From: Enterococcus sp. DIV1094
GTDB lineage: Bacteria; Bacillota; Bacilli; Lactobacillales; Enterococcaceae
Direction: 5' to 3'
Assembly: GCF_017316305.2 (NCBI RefSeq)
Contig: NZ_CP147250.1
Span: 1-64,000, forward strand
DNA length: 64,000 nucleotides
Below, one piece after another: positions 28,336-36,989 of the stretch; the stretch's first letter is position 1, and each line of letters begins with the position of its first letter. The notes under the pieces are model-generated. The model saw only the letters and a program-made list of their open reading frames with translations. It had not been told where the DNA came from and did no database searches. A program made the translations under genes and the position numbers.

Positions 28336-28574
28336 AAACGTACCCCTCCTAAAAAATCATTTCTTCAATACTACTAACTAAAGTCTACCACAACCATTTT
28401 TATCCATAAAACAAAATGGTCCCTAAAAGAAAAAACGTTTCCAATCCAACCATAGCCAATCATTTATTTCTTCAATGATTCTTCAAAATTTCCTCAATGA
28501 TTCGTTACACTTCACAGCCAAATTATTCATACATCCATGCTAAGATGAAAAAAAGTAGAAATCGAGGTGTTTTT

Positions 28575-28691
28575 ATGCAATTATTGATGATCTTTAGTTT
28601 ACTAGGGCTGACCGCTTTATTTGTATTCACTGCCTTTCGTCTAAATGAACCTGAAGTACAACCCGTTCGGATCAAAAAGAATCAACGTTAA
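28575..28691 (+). CDS. Small single-pass membrane protein
   Basis: The protein has 38 residues. A hydrophobic helix (QLLMIFSLLGLTALFVFTAF) is followed by a polar, basic tail ending in KKNQR. The ATG at 28575 is chosen because GAGGTG lies 5 nt before it; an in-frame ATG 26 codons earlier has no ribosome site. I do not recognise a family. It lies between the baeRF gene and dacA, which are divergent. Confidence 0.5.
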   Translation: MQLLMIFSLLGLTALFVFTAFRLNEPEVQPVRIKKNQR

Positions 28692-28740
28692 GCTTCTTGG
28701 GTGTGTTCGTTTTGTTTATCTAAAGTTTTTTTCAGAAAGA

Positions 28741-28769
28741 TTGAAACTACGTACGCTCTCTGATAAAAT
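28741..28769 (+). promoter_or_regulatory. Promoter of the D,D-carboxypeptidase gene
   Basis: TTGAAA (28741-28746), a 17-bp spacer and TAAAAT (28764-28769), with an extended TG before the -10. The start codon lies 43 bp downstream. Confidence 0.75.
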
Positions 28770-28812
28770 TTTAATTTGTAGCAAATCAAATTAGAAAACA
28801 AGGAGATTGGAC

Positions 28813-30120
28813 ATGCGCACTAAGAAAACACATTTCGTTTTACTGTTGGTAACGCTTCTTTTGACGTTAGGAACGTTTCTGCCAACTTTATCCGTACATG
28901 CAGATGATACATTTTCTGTGAATTCCCAAGCAGCATTTGCGGTGGACGCAACAAGCGGAAAAATTTTATACAATCAAGATGGGGATAAAACAATGGGGAT
29001 CGCATCGATTTCAAAAATCATTGGATTATACATCGTACTCGACCAAGTGAAAGAAGGAAAATTATCTTGGGACGATGAAGTGGCAATCTCCGATTATGCT
29101 GAAACCCTAAGTATCGCACCCAATTTATCAAATGTTCCCTTACATAAGGAGAATACCTATACTGTAAAAGAACTTTTTGACTCTGCCTTCATCCAATCAG
29201 CCAATGCTTCAATGGTCGCTTTAGCTGAAAAGATTTCTGGTAGTGAAACAGCCTTTCTAACTGTCATGAATGATCAATTAAAAGAATGGGGCATTGAAGA
29301 TGCAACGATCGTCAATGTTTCTGGTCTAAACAATGTTTACCTTGGTGCAAATCGCCCAGAAGGTACTGGCGAGACAGATGAAAATCAAATGTCCGCAAAA
29401 GATGTAGCAATCATCGCACGTCACCTATTACTAGATTTTCCTGAGGTACTAGAAGTAACAAGTACAGCCACAAAAATGTTTGGTGAAAATACACAATCAC
29501 CGGTTGAAATGGTCAACTGGAATTGGATGCTTCCAGGATTTATCAATGCGAAAGAAGGTGTTGATGGACTGAAAACTGGAACCACTGATTTTGCTGGTGC
29601 TTGTTTTGTTGGTACGATCGAAAGAGATGGCAAACGCATTATCACTGTCGTATTGAATGCTGAAGGCCATGAACTAAACCCAAGTGTTCGTTTCACTGAA
29701 ACAGCTCGCTTGATGGATTATTGCTATGATAACTGGTCAGTCAAAGAAATCGGCAAATCAAATGCAAGTATCCCTTCCCTTGAATCGATCAATGTGAAGA
29801 ACGGGAAAGAAACTTCTGTCAACGTCGTATTGAAAAGCCCTGTCAGTGTCTGGGTCAGAAACGACATGGATACTGGTCAATTGACGATCACACCAAAAAT
29901 CGATGAAGAAAAAGTAAAAGACAATGAACTTGAAGCACCGATCGTCAGAGGCACAAAAGTTGGTACAGCAACGATCACTTTAGCTAATGATCAATTAGGC
30001 TACTTAGAAGACGATGCCTCTCCTAGCACAGACATCATCACTGCTAGTTCAGTTGAAAAAGCCAATATTTTTGTGATTGGCTGGCGTAATGTCACTAACT
30101 TTTTCAGTAATCTATTCTAG
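28813..30120 (+). CDS. dacA: D-alanyl-D-alanine carboxypeptidase (low-molecular-weight PBP)
   Basis: The protein has 435 residues. A signal peptide (about residues 1-31, cut after VHA) precedes a serine peptidase S11 domain. The active-site motifs are SISK (S65-K68), SAN (in IQSANAS) and KTG (GLKTGTT). A C-terminal beta-rich domain and a final segment IFVIGWRNVTNFFSNLF, probably an amphipathic membrane anchor, complete the PBP5-like layout. It trims the terminal D-Ala of peptidoglycan pentapeptides outside the cell. The ATG at 28813 follows AAGGAG by 7 nt; a TTG two codons earlier is too close. Confidence 0.92.
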   Translation: MRTKKTHFVLLLVTLLLTLGTFLPTLSVHADDTFSVNSQAAFAVDATSGKILYNQDGDKTMGIASISKIIGLYIVLDQVKEGKLSWDDEVAISDYAETLSIAPNLSNVPLHKENTYTVKELFDSAFIQSANASMVALAEKISGSETAFLTVMNDQLKEWGIEDATIVNVSGLNNVYLGANRPEGTGETDENQMSAKDVAIIARHLLLDFPEVLEVTSTATKMFGENTQSPVEMVNWNWMLPGFINAKEGVDGLKTGTTDFAGACFVGTIERDGKRIITVVLNAEGHELNPSVRFTETARLMDYCYDNWSVKEIGKSNASIPSLESINVKNGKETSVNVVLKSPVSVWVRNDMDTGQLTITPKIDEEKVKDNELEAPIVRGTKVGTATITLANDQLGYLEDDASPSTDIITASSVEKANIFVIGWRNVTNFFSNLF

Positions 30121-30152
30121 ATAAAAACTCTTGATCGATTACATCAAATAGC

Positions 30153-30230
30153 TACCCAAACGATAAAATTTGGTTCTTCGTCATGATACGACGTGGATCA
30201 ATGCCAAAATTATCGTTTGGGTATTTTTTT
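30153..30230 (+). terminator. Long terminator hairpin after dacA
   Basis: The 14-bp outer stem (TACCCAAACGATAA, 30153-30166, with its complement 30210-30223) is extended by a TTTGG/CCAAA helix. A small inner CGTC/GACG hairpin sits in the loop, and T8 follows. Confidence 0.82.
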
Positions 30231-30446
30231 GCTTATTTCAGAAAATAAACGTAATTTATATTTTTTCTTTTTTTATAACAGCTTTTTTGTTCATTTTTCG
30301 TTATACTGTAAAAGATAGATGGTTACTTGAAGGGTTGTTCTTTGAGGGGCAAGTAACACTATCATTTCGTGTATATTAACTCATCGGTTTTCTGCTATCT
30401 ATCCCTAGCAGCGATGACTGCACGTTTAGAAAAAGGAGTTGGTTCT
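30231..30446 (+). promoter_or_regulatory. Structured leader upstream of the YdcF-like gene
   Basis: This gap has no gene. TATACT near 30303 is a possible -10. The presumed leader then contains two hairpins: GTTACTTG/CAAGTAAC (30322-30357) and CTGCTA/TAGCAG (30392-30411). Neither has a T run. I do not recognise a known riboswitch. Confidence 0.4.
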
Positions 30447-31649
30447 ATGAATTTAACAAGAGATTTGATTTTTTCGATTCTCTATATTTTAGGGATGACT
30501 GGCATCATCACCTGGCGTCGAAAACAAAAAGACCCGGCGCTATTCTTTTATTGTGGTACTTGGACATTTGCATTGATGCTCACGTATTTCATTGTGTTAG
30601 AGATTTTTTTTGCAAGTTTTTATTTCTTGATTCCTCTAGCCTTCTTTAGTATTTTTGCCTTTTTTTACTTTACAGAAAAACGACGGCTCATGAATGGATT
30701 GATCTTCAATTTATTTTTAGTCAGCTTTGGCACTTATTTATTACTCTTACTCTTTGAGACCCAAAACGTCTTTATCGGTGGTATTTTCGCCTTGATAGCA
30801 GTGCCAGTTGTATTGATTTTATTATTTGGTGTTTATATTTTAGTCGTCTTTCTGGTTTGGAATGGGATCATCGTTCTAAAGAGAGAATCTAGGTCTCTAG
30901 CAAATCTTTTGACCTTACTACTAGGAATCGCTTTGATGCTTTATGTAGGGACTGCTACCTTTTTGATTAGTTACTTGCCAGCATGGATCAATGTATTTCT
31001 TTCTGGTATAGCAGTTATTTTGATTTATCTGTTTATCGTCTTCTATAATTTTATGACCGTTTCTTTCTTATATCAGTTCAACCGACCACGATATAATCAA
31101 GACTATATTATTGTTTTAGGCGCAGGACTGATCAACGGTGAGCGTGTTTCCCCTCTCCTAGCCAAGCGAATCGACAAAGCCATCGCTTTTTATTGGGCGC
31201 AAAGTCATGCTACTCTAAACCCACCGACACTTTTGATGTCAGGGGGACAAGGTGCAGACGAAAAATTGCCTGAAGCAATTGCGATGAAAAATTATGCGTT
31301 AGAAAAAGGGATTCCTGAAAGAGATATTTTGGTTGAGACTAATTCGACTACCACTTTAGAAAATATGCGTTTCTCTAAAGAGTTGATGGACCGAGAGTCT
31401 GGTGGCGGTGCTTACCGTGCCATTTTCAGTTCGAATAATTACCATATTTTCCGTGCAGGACTATTTGCGAAACAAGCGCAACTAAAAGCAAATGGCATTG
31501 GCGCAAAAACAGCCTTTTATTATTTGCCAAATGCTTTTCTGAGAGAATACATTGCAATCTTGATGCTCCACAAAAAACGTCATATGATCGTATGTGGCAC
31601 AATCGTTGGCTTTTCGGTCTTGATGGCCTTGCTTACATTGATCGTCTAA
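30447..31649 (+). CDS. YdcF/DUF218-family membrane protein
   Basis: The protein has 400 residues. The N-terminal half has about eight hydrophobic helices. The C-terminal half is a DUF218/YdcF domain: YIIVLGAGLINGERVSPLLAKRIDKA, LLMSGGQGADEKLPEAIAMKNYAL, VETNSTTTLENMRFSKEL and YRAIFSSNNYHIFRAG. A final hydrophobic helix follows. DUF218 proteins such as ElyC and SanA are tied to envelope integrity; the reaction is unknown. The ATG at 30447 is 8 nt after AAGGAG; an in-frame ATG 26 codons upstream lacks a site. Confidence 0.8.
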   Translation: MNLTRDLIFSILYILGMTGIITWRRKQKDPALFFYCGTWTFALMLTYFIVLEIFFASFYFLIPLAFFSIFAFFYFTEKRRLMNGLIFNLFLVSFGTYLLLLLFETQNVFIGGIFALIAVPVVLILLFGVYILVVFLVWNGIIVLKRESRSLANLLTLLLGIALMLYVGTATFLISYLPAWINVFLSGIAVILIYLFIVFYNFMTVSFLYQFNRPRYNQDYIIVLGAGLINGERVSPLLAKRIDKAIAFYWAQSHATLNPPTLLMSGGQGADEKLPEAIAMKNYALEKGIPERDILVETNSTTTLENMRFSKELMDRESGGGAYRAIFSSNNYHIFRAGLFAKQAQLKANGIGAKTAFYYLPNAFLREYIAILMLHKKRHMIVCGTIVGFSVLMALLTLIV

Positions 31650-31684
31650 AAAAAGAAGTTGCTGAAATAGCAACTTCTTTTTTT
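31650..31684. terminator. Bidirectional terminator
   Basis: The 12-bp stem AAAGAAGTTGCT/AGCAACTTCTTT with a 5-nt loop has T runs on both sides. It ends the YdcF-like gene and the convergent CLC gene. Confidence 0.9.
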
Positions 31685-31693
31685 AATATGAGA

Positions 31694-32959
31694 TCACTCT
31701 TTTGTTTTCCTCTGATTTTTTTCCACTGGTAAAAATAAAATCCCTTTTTTGACCATCACTTTTTGTGCCGAATAGATCCCGTAGTTTCCTGAACACATGA
31801 AACTGATCAAGCAAATCATGAAAAAGAAACTAGCTGCTTCACCACCAAAGAGTTCGATCCCCATGATAAAACAAGCAATTGGCGTATTCGTTGCACCAGA
31901 AAATACCCCAATAAATCCTAAGGCTGCAAGAAAAGGAATCGAAACATGTAAAAGTGGTGCTAATGCTGCACCTAAAGTTGCACCGATCTCAAATAAAGGC
32001 GTCACTTCACCGCCTTGATAACCAGCCCCTAGTGAAAGGACAGTAAAGCCCAGTTTCCCAATAAAATCATATGCGTTGGCTGTTCCTGCAAACGCATCTT
32101 GTAACAAAGGCAGGCTAAGTCCTAAGTAGCGTTGGGTCTGGAAGATAAGTGCGACAATAACGACGATGCCCCCACCAATAAAATTTCTAACTACTGGGTC
32201 TTTGAACCATTTCGTATACACTTTTTTCAAAAAGACGATCGAGCGGCTAAAAACCCAACCTATCAATCCAAAAGCGATCCCTGCCACCATCAATTTAGCA
32301 AATAGTGCGGGACTCCAGACAGGAATCTCCCCCATTGCGTAATGGACATGCGTGACTCCAATACTCTCCGTCACAAAATTTGCAAACAAGGCAGCAAAAA
32401 AACTAGGAAAGATTGCTTCCGTTCGCATTTTACCGATTGCTAATACTTCAAGCCCAAAGAGTGTGCCAGCTAACGGAGTCCCAAAAACAGAACTGAAGCC
32501 AGCGCTGATCCCACTGACGATCAGTACTTCTCGCTCAATACGACTTAATTTCAACCCTCTAGCAAGATTTTCAGCCAAAGCACCGCCCATTTGGACCGCC
32601 GTTCCCTCTCGACCGACTGAACCGCCAAAGAGATGTGTCGTGATCGTGCCAAAAAGCGTCAAGGGAATCAATCGAAGGGGGATTTTTTCTTCTCCACCAT
32701 TTCCTTGATCAATCACCAGATTGTTTCCACGACTAGCATTTCCACCGTACCGTTGATATAAAAAAGCAAATAATGCCCCACTGATCGGTAATAGATACAA
32801 TAGCCACGTATGGGCTTCTCGTAGATTTGTTACCACCGTCAAGCTATTCAGAAAAAAAGCTGAAAGTCCTCCCATCAATAGGCCCAAACAGGCAGTGATC
32901 ACTAGCCATTTGATCATATACGTGATTATTTTGATTGGATTGTACAACCATTGTTCCAT
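31694..32959 (-). CDS. CLC-F-type fluoride/proton antiporter
   Basis: This is a CLC transporter of 421 residues with about 10-12 helices. The anion-selectivity loop reads GNNLVID, the pattern reported for fluoride-specific CLC-F proteins in place of GSGIP of chloride CLCs. The GREG loop is GGSVGREGTAVQMGG. A fluoride riboswitch with terminator directly precedes the gene, which makes fluoride export the most likely role. The ATG at 32959 (MEQWLYN) fits the GGAA Shine-Dalgarno at 8 nt; the ATG three codons earlier abuts it. No crcB/fluC gene is nearby. Confidence 0.88.
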   Translation of the reverse strand: MEQWLYNPIKIITYMIKWLVITACLGLLMGGLSAFFLNSLTVVTNLREAHTWLLYLLPISGALFAFLYQRYGGNASRGNNLVIDQGNGGEEKIPLRLIPLTLFGTITTHLFGGSVGREGTAVQMGGALAENLARGLKLSRIEREVLIVSGISAGFSSVFGTPLAGTLFGLEVLAIGKMRTEAIFPSFFAALFANFVTESIGVTHVHYAMGEIPVWSPALFAKLMVAGIAFGLIGWVFSRSIVFLKKVYTKWFKDPVVRNFIGGGIVVIVALIFQTQRYLGLSLPLLQDAFAGTANAYDFIGKLGFTVLSLGAGYQGGEVTPLFEIGATLGAALAPLLHVSIPFLAALGFIGVFSGATNTPIACFIMGIELFGGEAASFFFMICLISFMCSGNYGIYSAQKVMVKKGILFLPVEKNQRKTKE

Positions 32960-32978
32960 TTCTTTCATTCCTTCCCAC

Positions 32979-33072
32979 AAAAAAAGCCTACTAAAAAAAC
33001 GGATTCTCCGATTTTTAGTAGGCGTCATTAGTCATCTATCGATTGACATTTAAAGGTGAACACCATCACCTA
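32979..33072 (-). ncRNA. Fluoride (crcB) riboswitch with terminator platform
   Basis: On the minus strand the aptamer opens with GGTGATGGTGTTCACC (around 33056-33071), followed by the TAAATG junction. It closes with GATGACTAATGACGCCTAC (ending near 33018). These are the conserved elements of the crcB motif. The closing GCCTAC strand also begins a terminator: GCCTACTAAAAA pairs with TTTTTAGTAGGC, and T7 follows (32979-33023). Fluoride binding should block this terminator and switch on the CLC-F gene. Confidence 0.92.
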
Positions 33073-33085
33073 TTCATTTACGGAA

Positions 33086-33114
33086 AGTTTATCATACCTT
33101 CTTAGAAAAAACAA
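33086..33114 (-). promoter_or_regulatory. Promoter of the fluoride riboswitch transcript
   Basis: TTGTTT (33109-33114), a 17-bp spacer and TAAACT (33086-33091) with an extended TG. It lies between the end of the upstream gene and the aptamer. Confidence 0.65.
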
Positions 33115-33119
33115 TGACA

Positions 33120-33776
33120 CTATTTCTCTTTCTTCACGATTTCTGTAAATTCATAGAATGGTGCTAACTTTACAAGTTGTTGATTGCATTGATCGCTATC
33201 ATGGCAAATATAATTCCCTTTTTTGGTATACGTGCCATCTGATCCAGATTTCGTTGTGGAAAGAAACATTGCAACATTTGAGGTCTTATGACAAATCGCA
33301 CACACCCCTTTGATGATCGTCGGTGAAAGTGTTCCATGCACCCCTTTTAGCTGGTCATTCTCGTAATAAAGCAGATATTTCTTTTGTGTTCCTGGGTCGT
33401 TCCAACCAATATACGTGTGTTCTTTCAGATCTAAGATTTGCCAATCTGGTTGTTTCAACTTTTTCACTTTTCGGAATATTTTTTCCACTTGGATTTTTGA
33501 TGGTTGCTTGAATGGCGCAACATGTTCTTTCAAACGCTCGAGCAATTCTGCTGCTTTTTCTTTTTTCAAATTCGTATCCATGATCTGCTGCACAAATGGT
33601 TCAAGTAAAACGATTGCTTGCGGATCATTTTCTACTACCTCATTGATTTTTTCTGTTGCTAACGCTTGGACTGTCGCGACAGTTTTTTTGTCATTCACTG
33701 AATGATACACATTCAGTAATTGCTCGATTTCTCGTTTAATAAAGAAATATTGATAGGTTTTAATTGTTGTTTCCAT
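33120..33776 (-). CDS. FusB/FusC-family EF-G-binding protein
   Basis: The protein has 218 residues. The N-terminal helical domain (METTIKTYQYFFIKREIEQLLN...) is followed by a C-terminal domain with TYIGWNDPGTQKKYLLYY and a treble-clef zinc site built from CAICHKTS and CHDSDQC. This matches FusB-type proteins, which bind elongation factor G and free it from fusidic-acid-stalled ribosomes. ATG at 33776 is preferred; a TTG nine codons upstream lacks a ribosome site. A 15-codon open frame with its own strong ribosome site precedes it, as expected for leader-peptide control. Confidence 0.85.
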   Translation of the reverse strand: METTIKTYQYFFIKREIEQLLNVYHSVNDKKTVATVQALATEKINEVVENDPQAIVLLEPFVQQIMDTNLKKEKAAELLERLKEHVAPFKQPSKIQVEKIFRKVKKLKQPDWQILDLKEHTYIGWNDPGTQKKYLLYYENDQLKGVHGTLSPTIIKGVCAICHKTSNVAMFLSTTKSGSDGTYTKKGNYICHDSDQCNQQLVKLAPFYEFTEIVKKEK

Positions 33777-33847
33777 GATTTTTTGAGTCCTTTCTTCTTT
33801 CAAAAGTTGCTACTTTGAAGAAAAAAGTGTCCTTCAACAAAGTTAGC

Positions 33848-33895
33848 TTAATAACTGAAGTCCTTGAACTCTGCTAAATAAGATACATATGGCAT
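33848..33895 (-). CDS. Putative leader peptide upstream of the FusB-like gene
   Basis: The frame MPYVSYLAEFKDFSY has 15 codons, with GGGGGTGA 6-7 nt before its ATG. It is followed by alternative hairpins before the FusB-like start 71 nt downstream. GCTAACT...TTGAAG can pair with CTTCAA...AGTAGC, while the same CTTCAAAGT can pair with ACTTTTGAAAG. This is the usual layout of translational attenuators. Coding status is inferred from the ribosome site and position only. Confidence 0.55.
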   Translation of the reverse strand: MPYVSYLAEFKDFSY

Positions 33896-33990
33896 CTTAT
33901 CATCACCCCCTTTATGCTTTTTTCATTTATGTACAGTTATCTAATAAAGAGTTAACCTTATATCTCTTGTTTCGTCAACTACTTTCGCAC

Positions 33991-34036
33991 AAAAAAACAG
34001 TCAAAGAATGCCCAAAATCGGGTTCTTTGACTGTTT
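33991..34036 (-). terminator. Terminator of the HD-domain gene
   Basis: The 14-bp stem AAACAGTCAAAGAA/TTCTTTGACTGTTT is followed by seven T on the minus strand. Confidence 0.88.
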
Positions 34037-34056
34037 CGATTCGGCTGGTCAATTGG

Positions 34057-34560
34057 TTAAACCGATTGTTCTTTACCAAAATATCGTTGCCATTTTTGTT
34101 TCATCGTATCTGTTACCGGTTGTGCCGCTTCTTTCACTGCACAATACTTGTCCACAAATGTCACAATGTAGCTTTCTTTGTATTTTGGCGGAGCAATCGT
34201 TGCGCCCCACATGTGTTTCAAAATGATGTCGCGTTCTAAATCAGAAAGCTCTGTGATCTTTTCTGCATTTTTTACAGCGATTCTTGGATGCACATACGCA
34301 TGTGTTCCTTCATCAAATTTTGTCGTACGCCAGTCATAGTAAAATAGGTCATGTAAAAGTCCTGCACGTGCAGTTGCTCTTGCATCTCCACCCCATTTTT
34401 TTGCTAATTTGTAGCTATAGTAAGAAACACTAATCGAGTGTTCCAATCTTGTCGAATGTACATGTTGAATATAGTCAGCTAATTTTTGCACAGCTTCTGT
34501 TTCTAATAGATCTTCGATATAAGACATGTATTCTTCGTCTTCACGCCATTTTTCTGTCAT
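34057..34560 (-). CDS. HD-domain phosphohydrolase
   Basis: The protein has 167 residues. The metal-binding HD signature is visible as HSTRLEHSISVSYYSYKL, RAGLLHDLFYYDW and YVHPRIAVKNAEKI, ending with IVTFVDKYCAVKE. These give the H...HD...D set. Small HD proteins like this are hydrolases of unknown substrate, often found next to the rRNA methyltransferase and acylphosphatase genes as here. No strong ribosome site lies close to the ATG. It has its own terminator. Confidence 0.75.
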   Translation of the reverse strand: MTEKWREDEEYMSYIEDLLETEAVQKLADYIQHVHSTRLEHSISVSYYSYKLAKKWGGDARATARAGLLHDLFYYDWRTTKFDEGTHAYVHPRIAVKNAEKITELSDLERDIILKHMWGATIAPPKYKESYIVTFVDKYCAVKEAAQPVTDTMKQKWQRYFGKEQSV

Positions 34561-34683
34561 AATTTTCGATCTGCCACCTTTTTGAATTTCATTTATCGTT
34601 GAAATTGTACATAGTATATCACTCGCGTTCGGAATATTCTAGTGAGGTTGACTAAAAATCCAAAAAGCTTAATAGTTCCTTAA

Positions 34684-35445
34684 TCAAGAAGAGAGATGAT
34701 ACAACAATATCCCCGTAGCAACACCGACATTCAATGATTCGGCGTGTCCATTCATTGGGATATAGATATTTTTATCGGTCAACGCTAGCAACTCTGATCG
34801 CACCCCTTGTCCTTCATTCCCCATAATGATCACATAATTTTTTGTTGGAATGACTTCAGGTAAAGAAATTGCCTCTTCATTGAGTTCTGTTCCATAAATC
34901 GCAAACCCTTTTGCTTTTAATTCAGGAATGAGTGCGTCTAATTCTTGCGAGATGACTGGTAAATGGTAATTGCTTCCTTGCATACTTCTTAATACTTTGG
35001 TGCTATAAATATCAGCTGTTCCTTTACCTAAGATGACGCCGGCTAAACCAAACGCATCGGCTGTACGGATCATTGTTCCGACATTTCCAGGATCTTGGAC
35101 ATTGTCTAATAGCAACCAGCCGCCGGTATCGATTGATGACTGGCTGACTTCTAATGGCATTACTGCCACGATTCCTTGTGGTGTCGGTAAGTCAGAAATC
35201 GCTGACATCACTTCATCAGTGACTAAGAAGTGATTCAATGCGTGTTGCTCGACCCATGCCCCCCACTCTGACCAGCCTTTTTCTGTCAGAAAGATCTCTT
35301 TCGGTATAACTTGGGAGTTCACAGCTTCTTCGATCAAGTGGAACCCTTCAAGCAGGTATTCCTGACCTTCTTCGCGGTGCTTCTTTTTATGTAATTTTTT
35401 TAGTTCCTTGATTCTAGGATTTTTTGCTGATTGAATTTTTTTCAC
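34684..35445 (-). CDS. TrmH/SpoU-family RNA methyltransferase
   Basis: The protein has 253 residues. An N-terminal substrate-binding domain (KIQSAKNPRIKELKKLHKKKHREE) is followed by the SPOUT knot: LLLDNVQDPGNVGTMIRTADAFG (motif 1), IIMGNEGQGV (motif 2) and IPMNGHAESLNVGVATGILLYH (motif 3). The family 2'-O-methylates rRNA, or less often tRNA. The start is GTG at 35445, 6 nt after GAGGTGG; an ATG 12 codons upstream has no site. It is divergent from acyP, with about 110 bp between them. Confidence 0.88.
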   Translation of the reverse strand: MKKIQSAKNPRIKELKKLHKKKHREEGQEYLLEGFHLIEEAVNSQVIPKEIFLTEKGWSEWGAWVEQHALNHFLVTDEVMSAISDLPTPQGIVAVMPLEVSQSSIDTGGWLLLDNVQDPGNVGTMIRTADAFGLAGVILGKGTADIYSTKVLRSMQGSNYHLPVISQELDALIPELKAKGFAIYGTELNEEAISLPEVIPTKNYVIIMGNEGQGVRSELLALTDKNIYIPMNGHAESLNVGVATGILLYHLSS

Positions 35446-35553
35446 GTTTTTCCACCTCACTTTATTATAGCATGGAATCAATCTTGGAGCTTGTTAGTTT
35501 TGGAAAAAATCGTTATCATAAATTTATAACTAAAGGAAAGAGTGGTGCTTTAG

Positions 35554-35829
35554 ATGAAAAAGGTAAAAATGAATGTACAAGGTCGTGTCCAAGGTGTTGG
35601 TTTTCGCTATATGACGAAAATGGTGGCTGATCAATTAGGTGTGACTGGCACAGTTAAGAACGAAGAAGATGGTTCGGTGACGATCGAAGCCGCTGGCGAA
35701 AAATCAGTCATTGATCAGTTCATTAAAGAAGTCAAGCAGTCACCTAGTCCAAGCGGTCGTGTCCAATATGTCGATTTGCAAGAACATCCGATGATGGAGG
35801 AACGTAAAAAATTCGATGTGATTGGCTAA
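35554..35829 (+). CDS. acyP: Acylphosphatase
   Basis: The protein has 91 residues and is the complete acylphosphatase fold. GRVQGVGFRYMTKMVADQLGVTGTVKNEEDGSVTIEAAG contains the phosphate-binding loop with the catalytic Arg, and the catalytic Asn is in VKN. It hydrolyses acyl phosphates such as carbamoyl phosphate and 1,3-bisphosphoglycerate. A purine-rich ribosome site precedes the ATG at a somewhat long distance. Confidence 0.95.
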   Translation: MKKVKMNVQGRVQGVGFRYMTKMVADQLGVTGTVKNEEDGSVTIEAAGEKSVIDQFIKEVKQSPSPSGRVQYVDLQEHPMMEERKKFDVIG

Positions 35830-35978
35830 ACTTAGTGATTCGTCTATCCCTATCTCCTAATTTTGGCAGCGGTCTACTAAAAATAGCGAAGGCTCGTGTT
35901 TTTTAATTGTATGTGATCATGTACCTTCACTTGATTGACTCGTCTTACGAGGATTATTTGAATTTTCTATGAAGTTCA

Positions 35979-36007
35979 TTGAATTATTCACATATTTTTA
36001 GTATAGT
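35979..36007 (+). promoter_or_regulatory. yidC promoter
   Basis: TTGAAT (35979-35984), a 17-bp spacer and TATAGT (36002-36007), about 38 bp before the ATG. Confidence 0.75.
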
Positions 36008-36044
36008 TAAGCTTGTGTAAAAATTTTAAAAGAGGAAGTATTTT

Positions 36045-36989
36045 ATGAATAAATGGAAAAACTGGTTACTAGGTTCTGGTCTTGTAACACTCTTACTTTT
36101 CTTATCTGGCTGTGTCAGAATGGATGCTGACGGAAACCCTGATACATCTGGGATCATTTATCGAGTACTCGTGCAACCTATGGGACAAGCGATTACATAT
36201 CTCGTGCAGAATTTCAACTGGTCATACGGTTGGGCTGTTATCTTGATGACTGTGATCGTCCGAATCATCATTTTACCTTTAGGGATCAGTCAATCGAAAA
36301 AAACAATGATCCAGTCTGAAAAAATGCAAGCATTGAAACCTCAAGTCAGTGCCGCCCAAGAAAAATTAAAAGCGGCAACGACACGTGAAGAACAAATGGC
36401 TGCACAAGCAGAAATGCAACAAGTCTATCGCGAAAATGGTTTAAGTATGACTGGTGGTATCGGTTGTTTACCTTTATTGATCCAAATGCCGATCTTCTCA
36501 GCGCTATACTTTACTGCTCGTTACACAGAAGGTATCCGTGAATCGACTTTTTACGGTATTGATCTAGGAAATCCAAGTTTAGTTTTAGTTGCGATCGCAG
36601 GGATTGCTTACTTGCTCCAAGGATATATCTCAACGATCGGTATTCCTGAAGAGCAAAAGAAAACAATGCGTACGATGTTGATCGTGTCGCCAGCGATGAT
36701 CGTTTTCATGTCGATCAGTGCCCCTGCCGGAGTAACACTTTACTGGGTAGTCGGCGGTATCTTTAGTTGTCTTCAAACATTTATTACAAATGTCATCATG
36801 AAACCACGACTAAAAGCACAGGTGGCAGAAGAATTAAAACAAAATCCACCGAAACAAGTCGTGACACCTCGAAAAGATGTGACACCTGAAGAAACAACGA
36901 AATCAACGAAAAAAATCAATACACAAGCAACAGCGAATAGAAACAATAATAGCGGGCGTAATGCTGGCAAACAACAACGTAAAAAATAA
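36045..36989 (+). CDS. yidC: Membrane protein insertase YidC/OxaA
   Basis: The protein has 314 residues. A lipoprotein-type signal peptide ends at the lipobox LSGC. The Oxa1 core follows with about five helices, including WAVILMTVIVRIIILPLGISQSKK (with the conserved groove arginine), GGIGCLPLLIQMPIFSALY and APAGVTLYWVVGGIFSCLQ. The C-terminal tail is long and basic (to GKQQRKK), typical of the YidC2 type that can contact the ribosome. It inserts membrane proteins. GAGGAAG lies before the ATG. Confidence 0.95.
   Translation: MNKWKNWLLGSGLVTLLLFLSGCVRMDADGNPDTSGIIYRVLVQPMGQAITYLVQNFNWSYGWAVILMTVIVRIIILPLGISQSKKTMIQSEKMQALKPQVSAAQEKLKAATTREEQMAAQAEMQQVYRENGLSMTGGIGCLPLLIQMPIFSALYFTARYTEGIRESTFYGIDLGNPSLVLVAIAGIAYLLQGYISTIGIPEEQKKTMRTMLIVSPAMIVFMSISAPAGVTLYWVVGGIFSCLQTFITNVIMKPRLKAQVAEELKQNPPKQVVTPRKDVTPEETTKSTKKINTQATANRNNNSGRNAGKQQRKK

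Noticed and set aside
28392..28421. Inverted repeat ACCATTTT/AAAATGGT upstream of the baeRF-like gene
   Set aside because: It is AT-rich and short; it could be an operator, but nothing else supports it.
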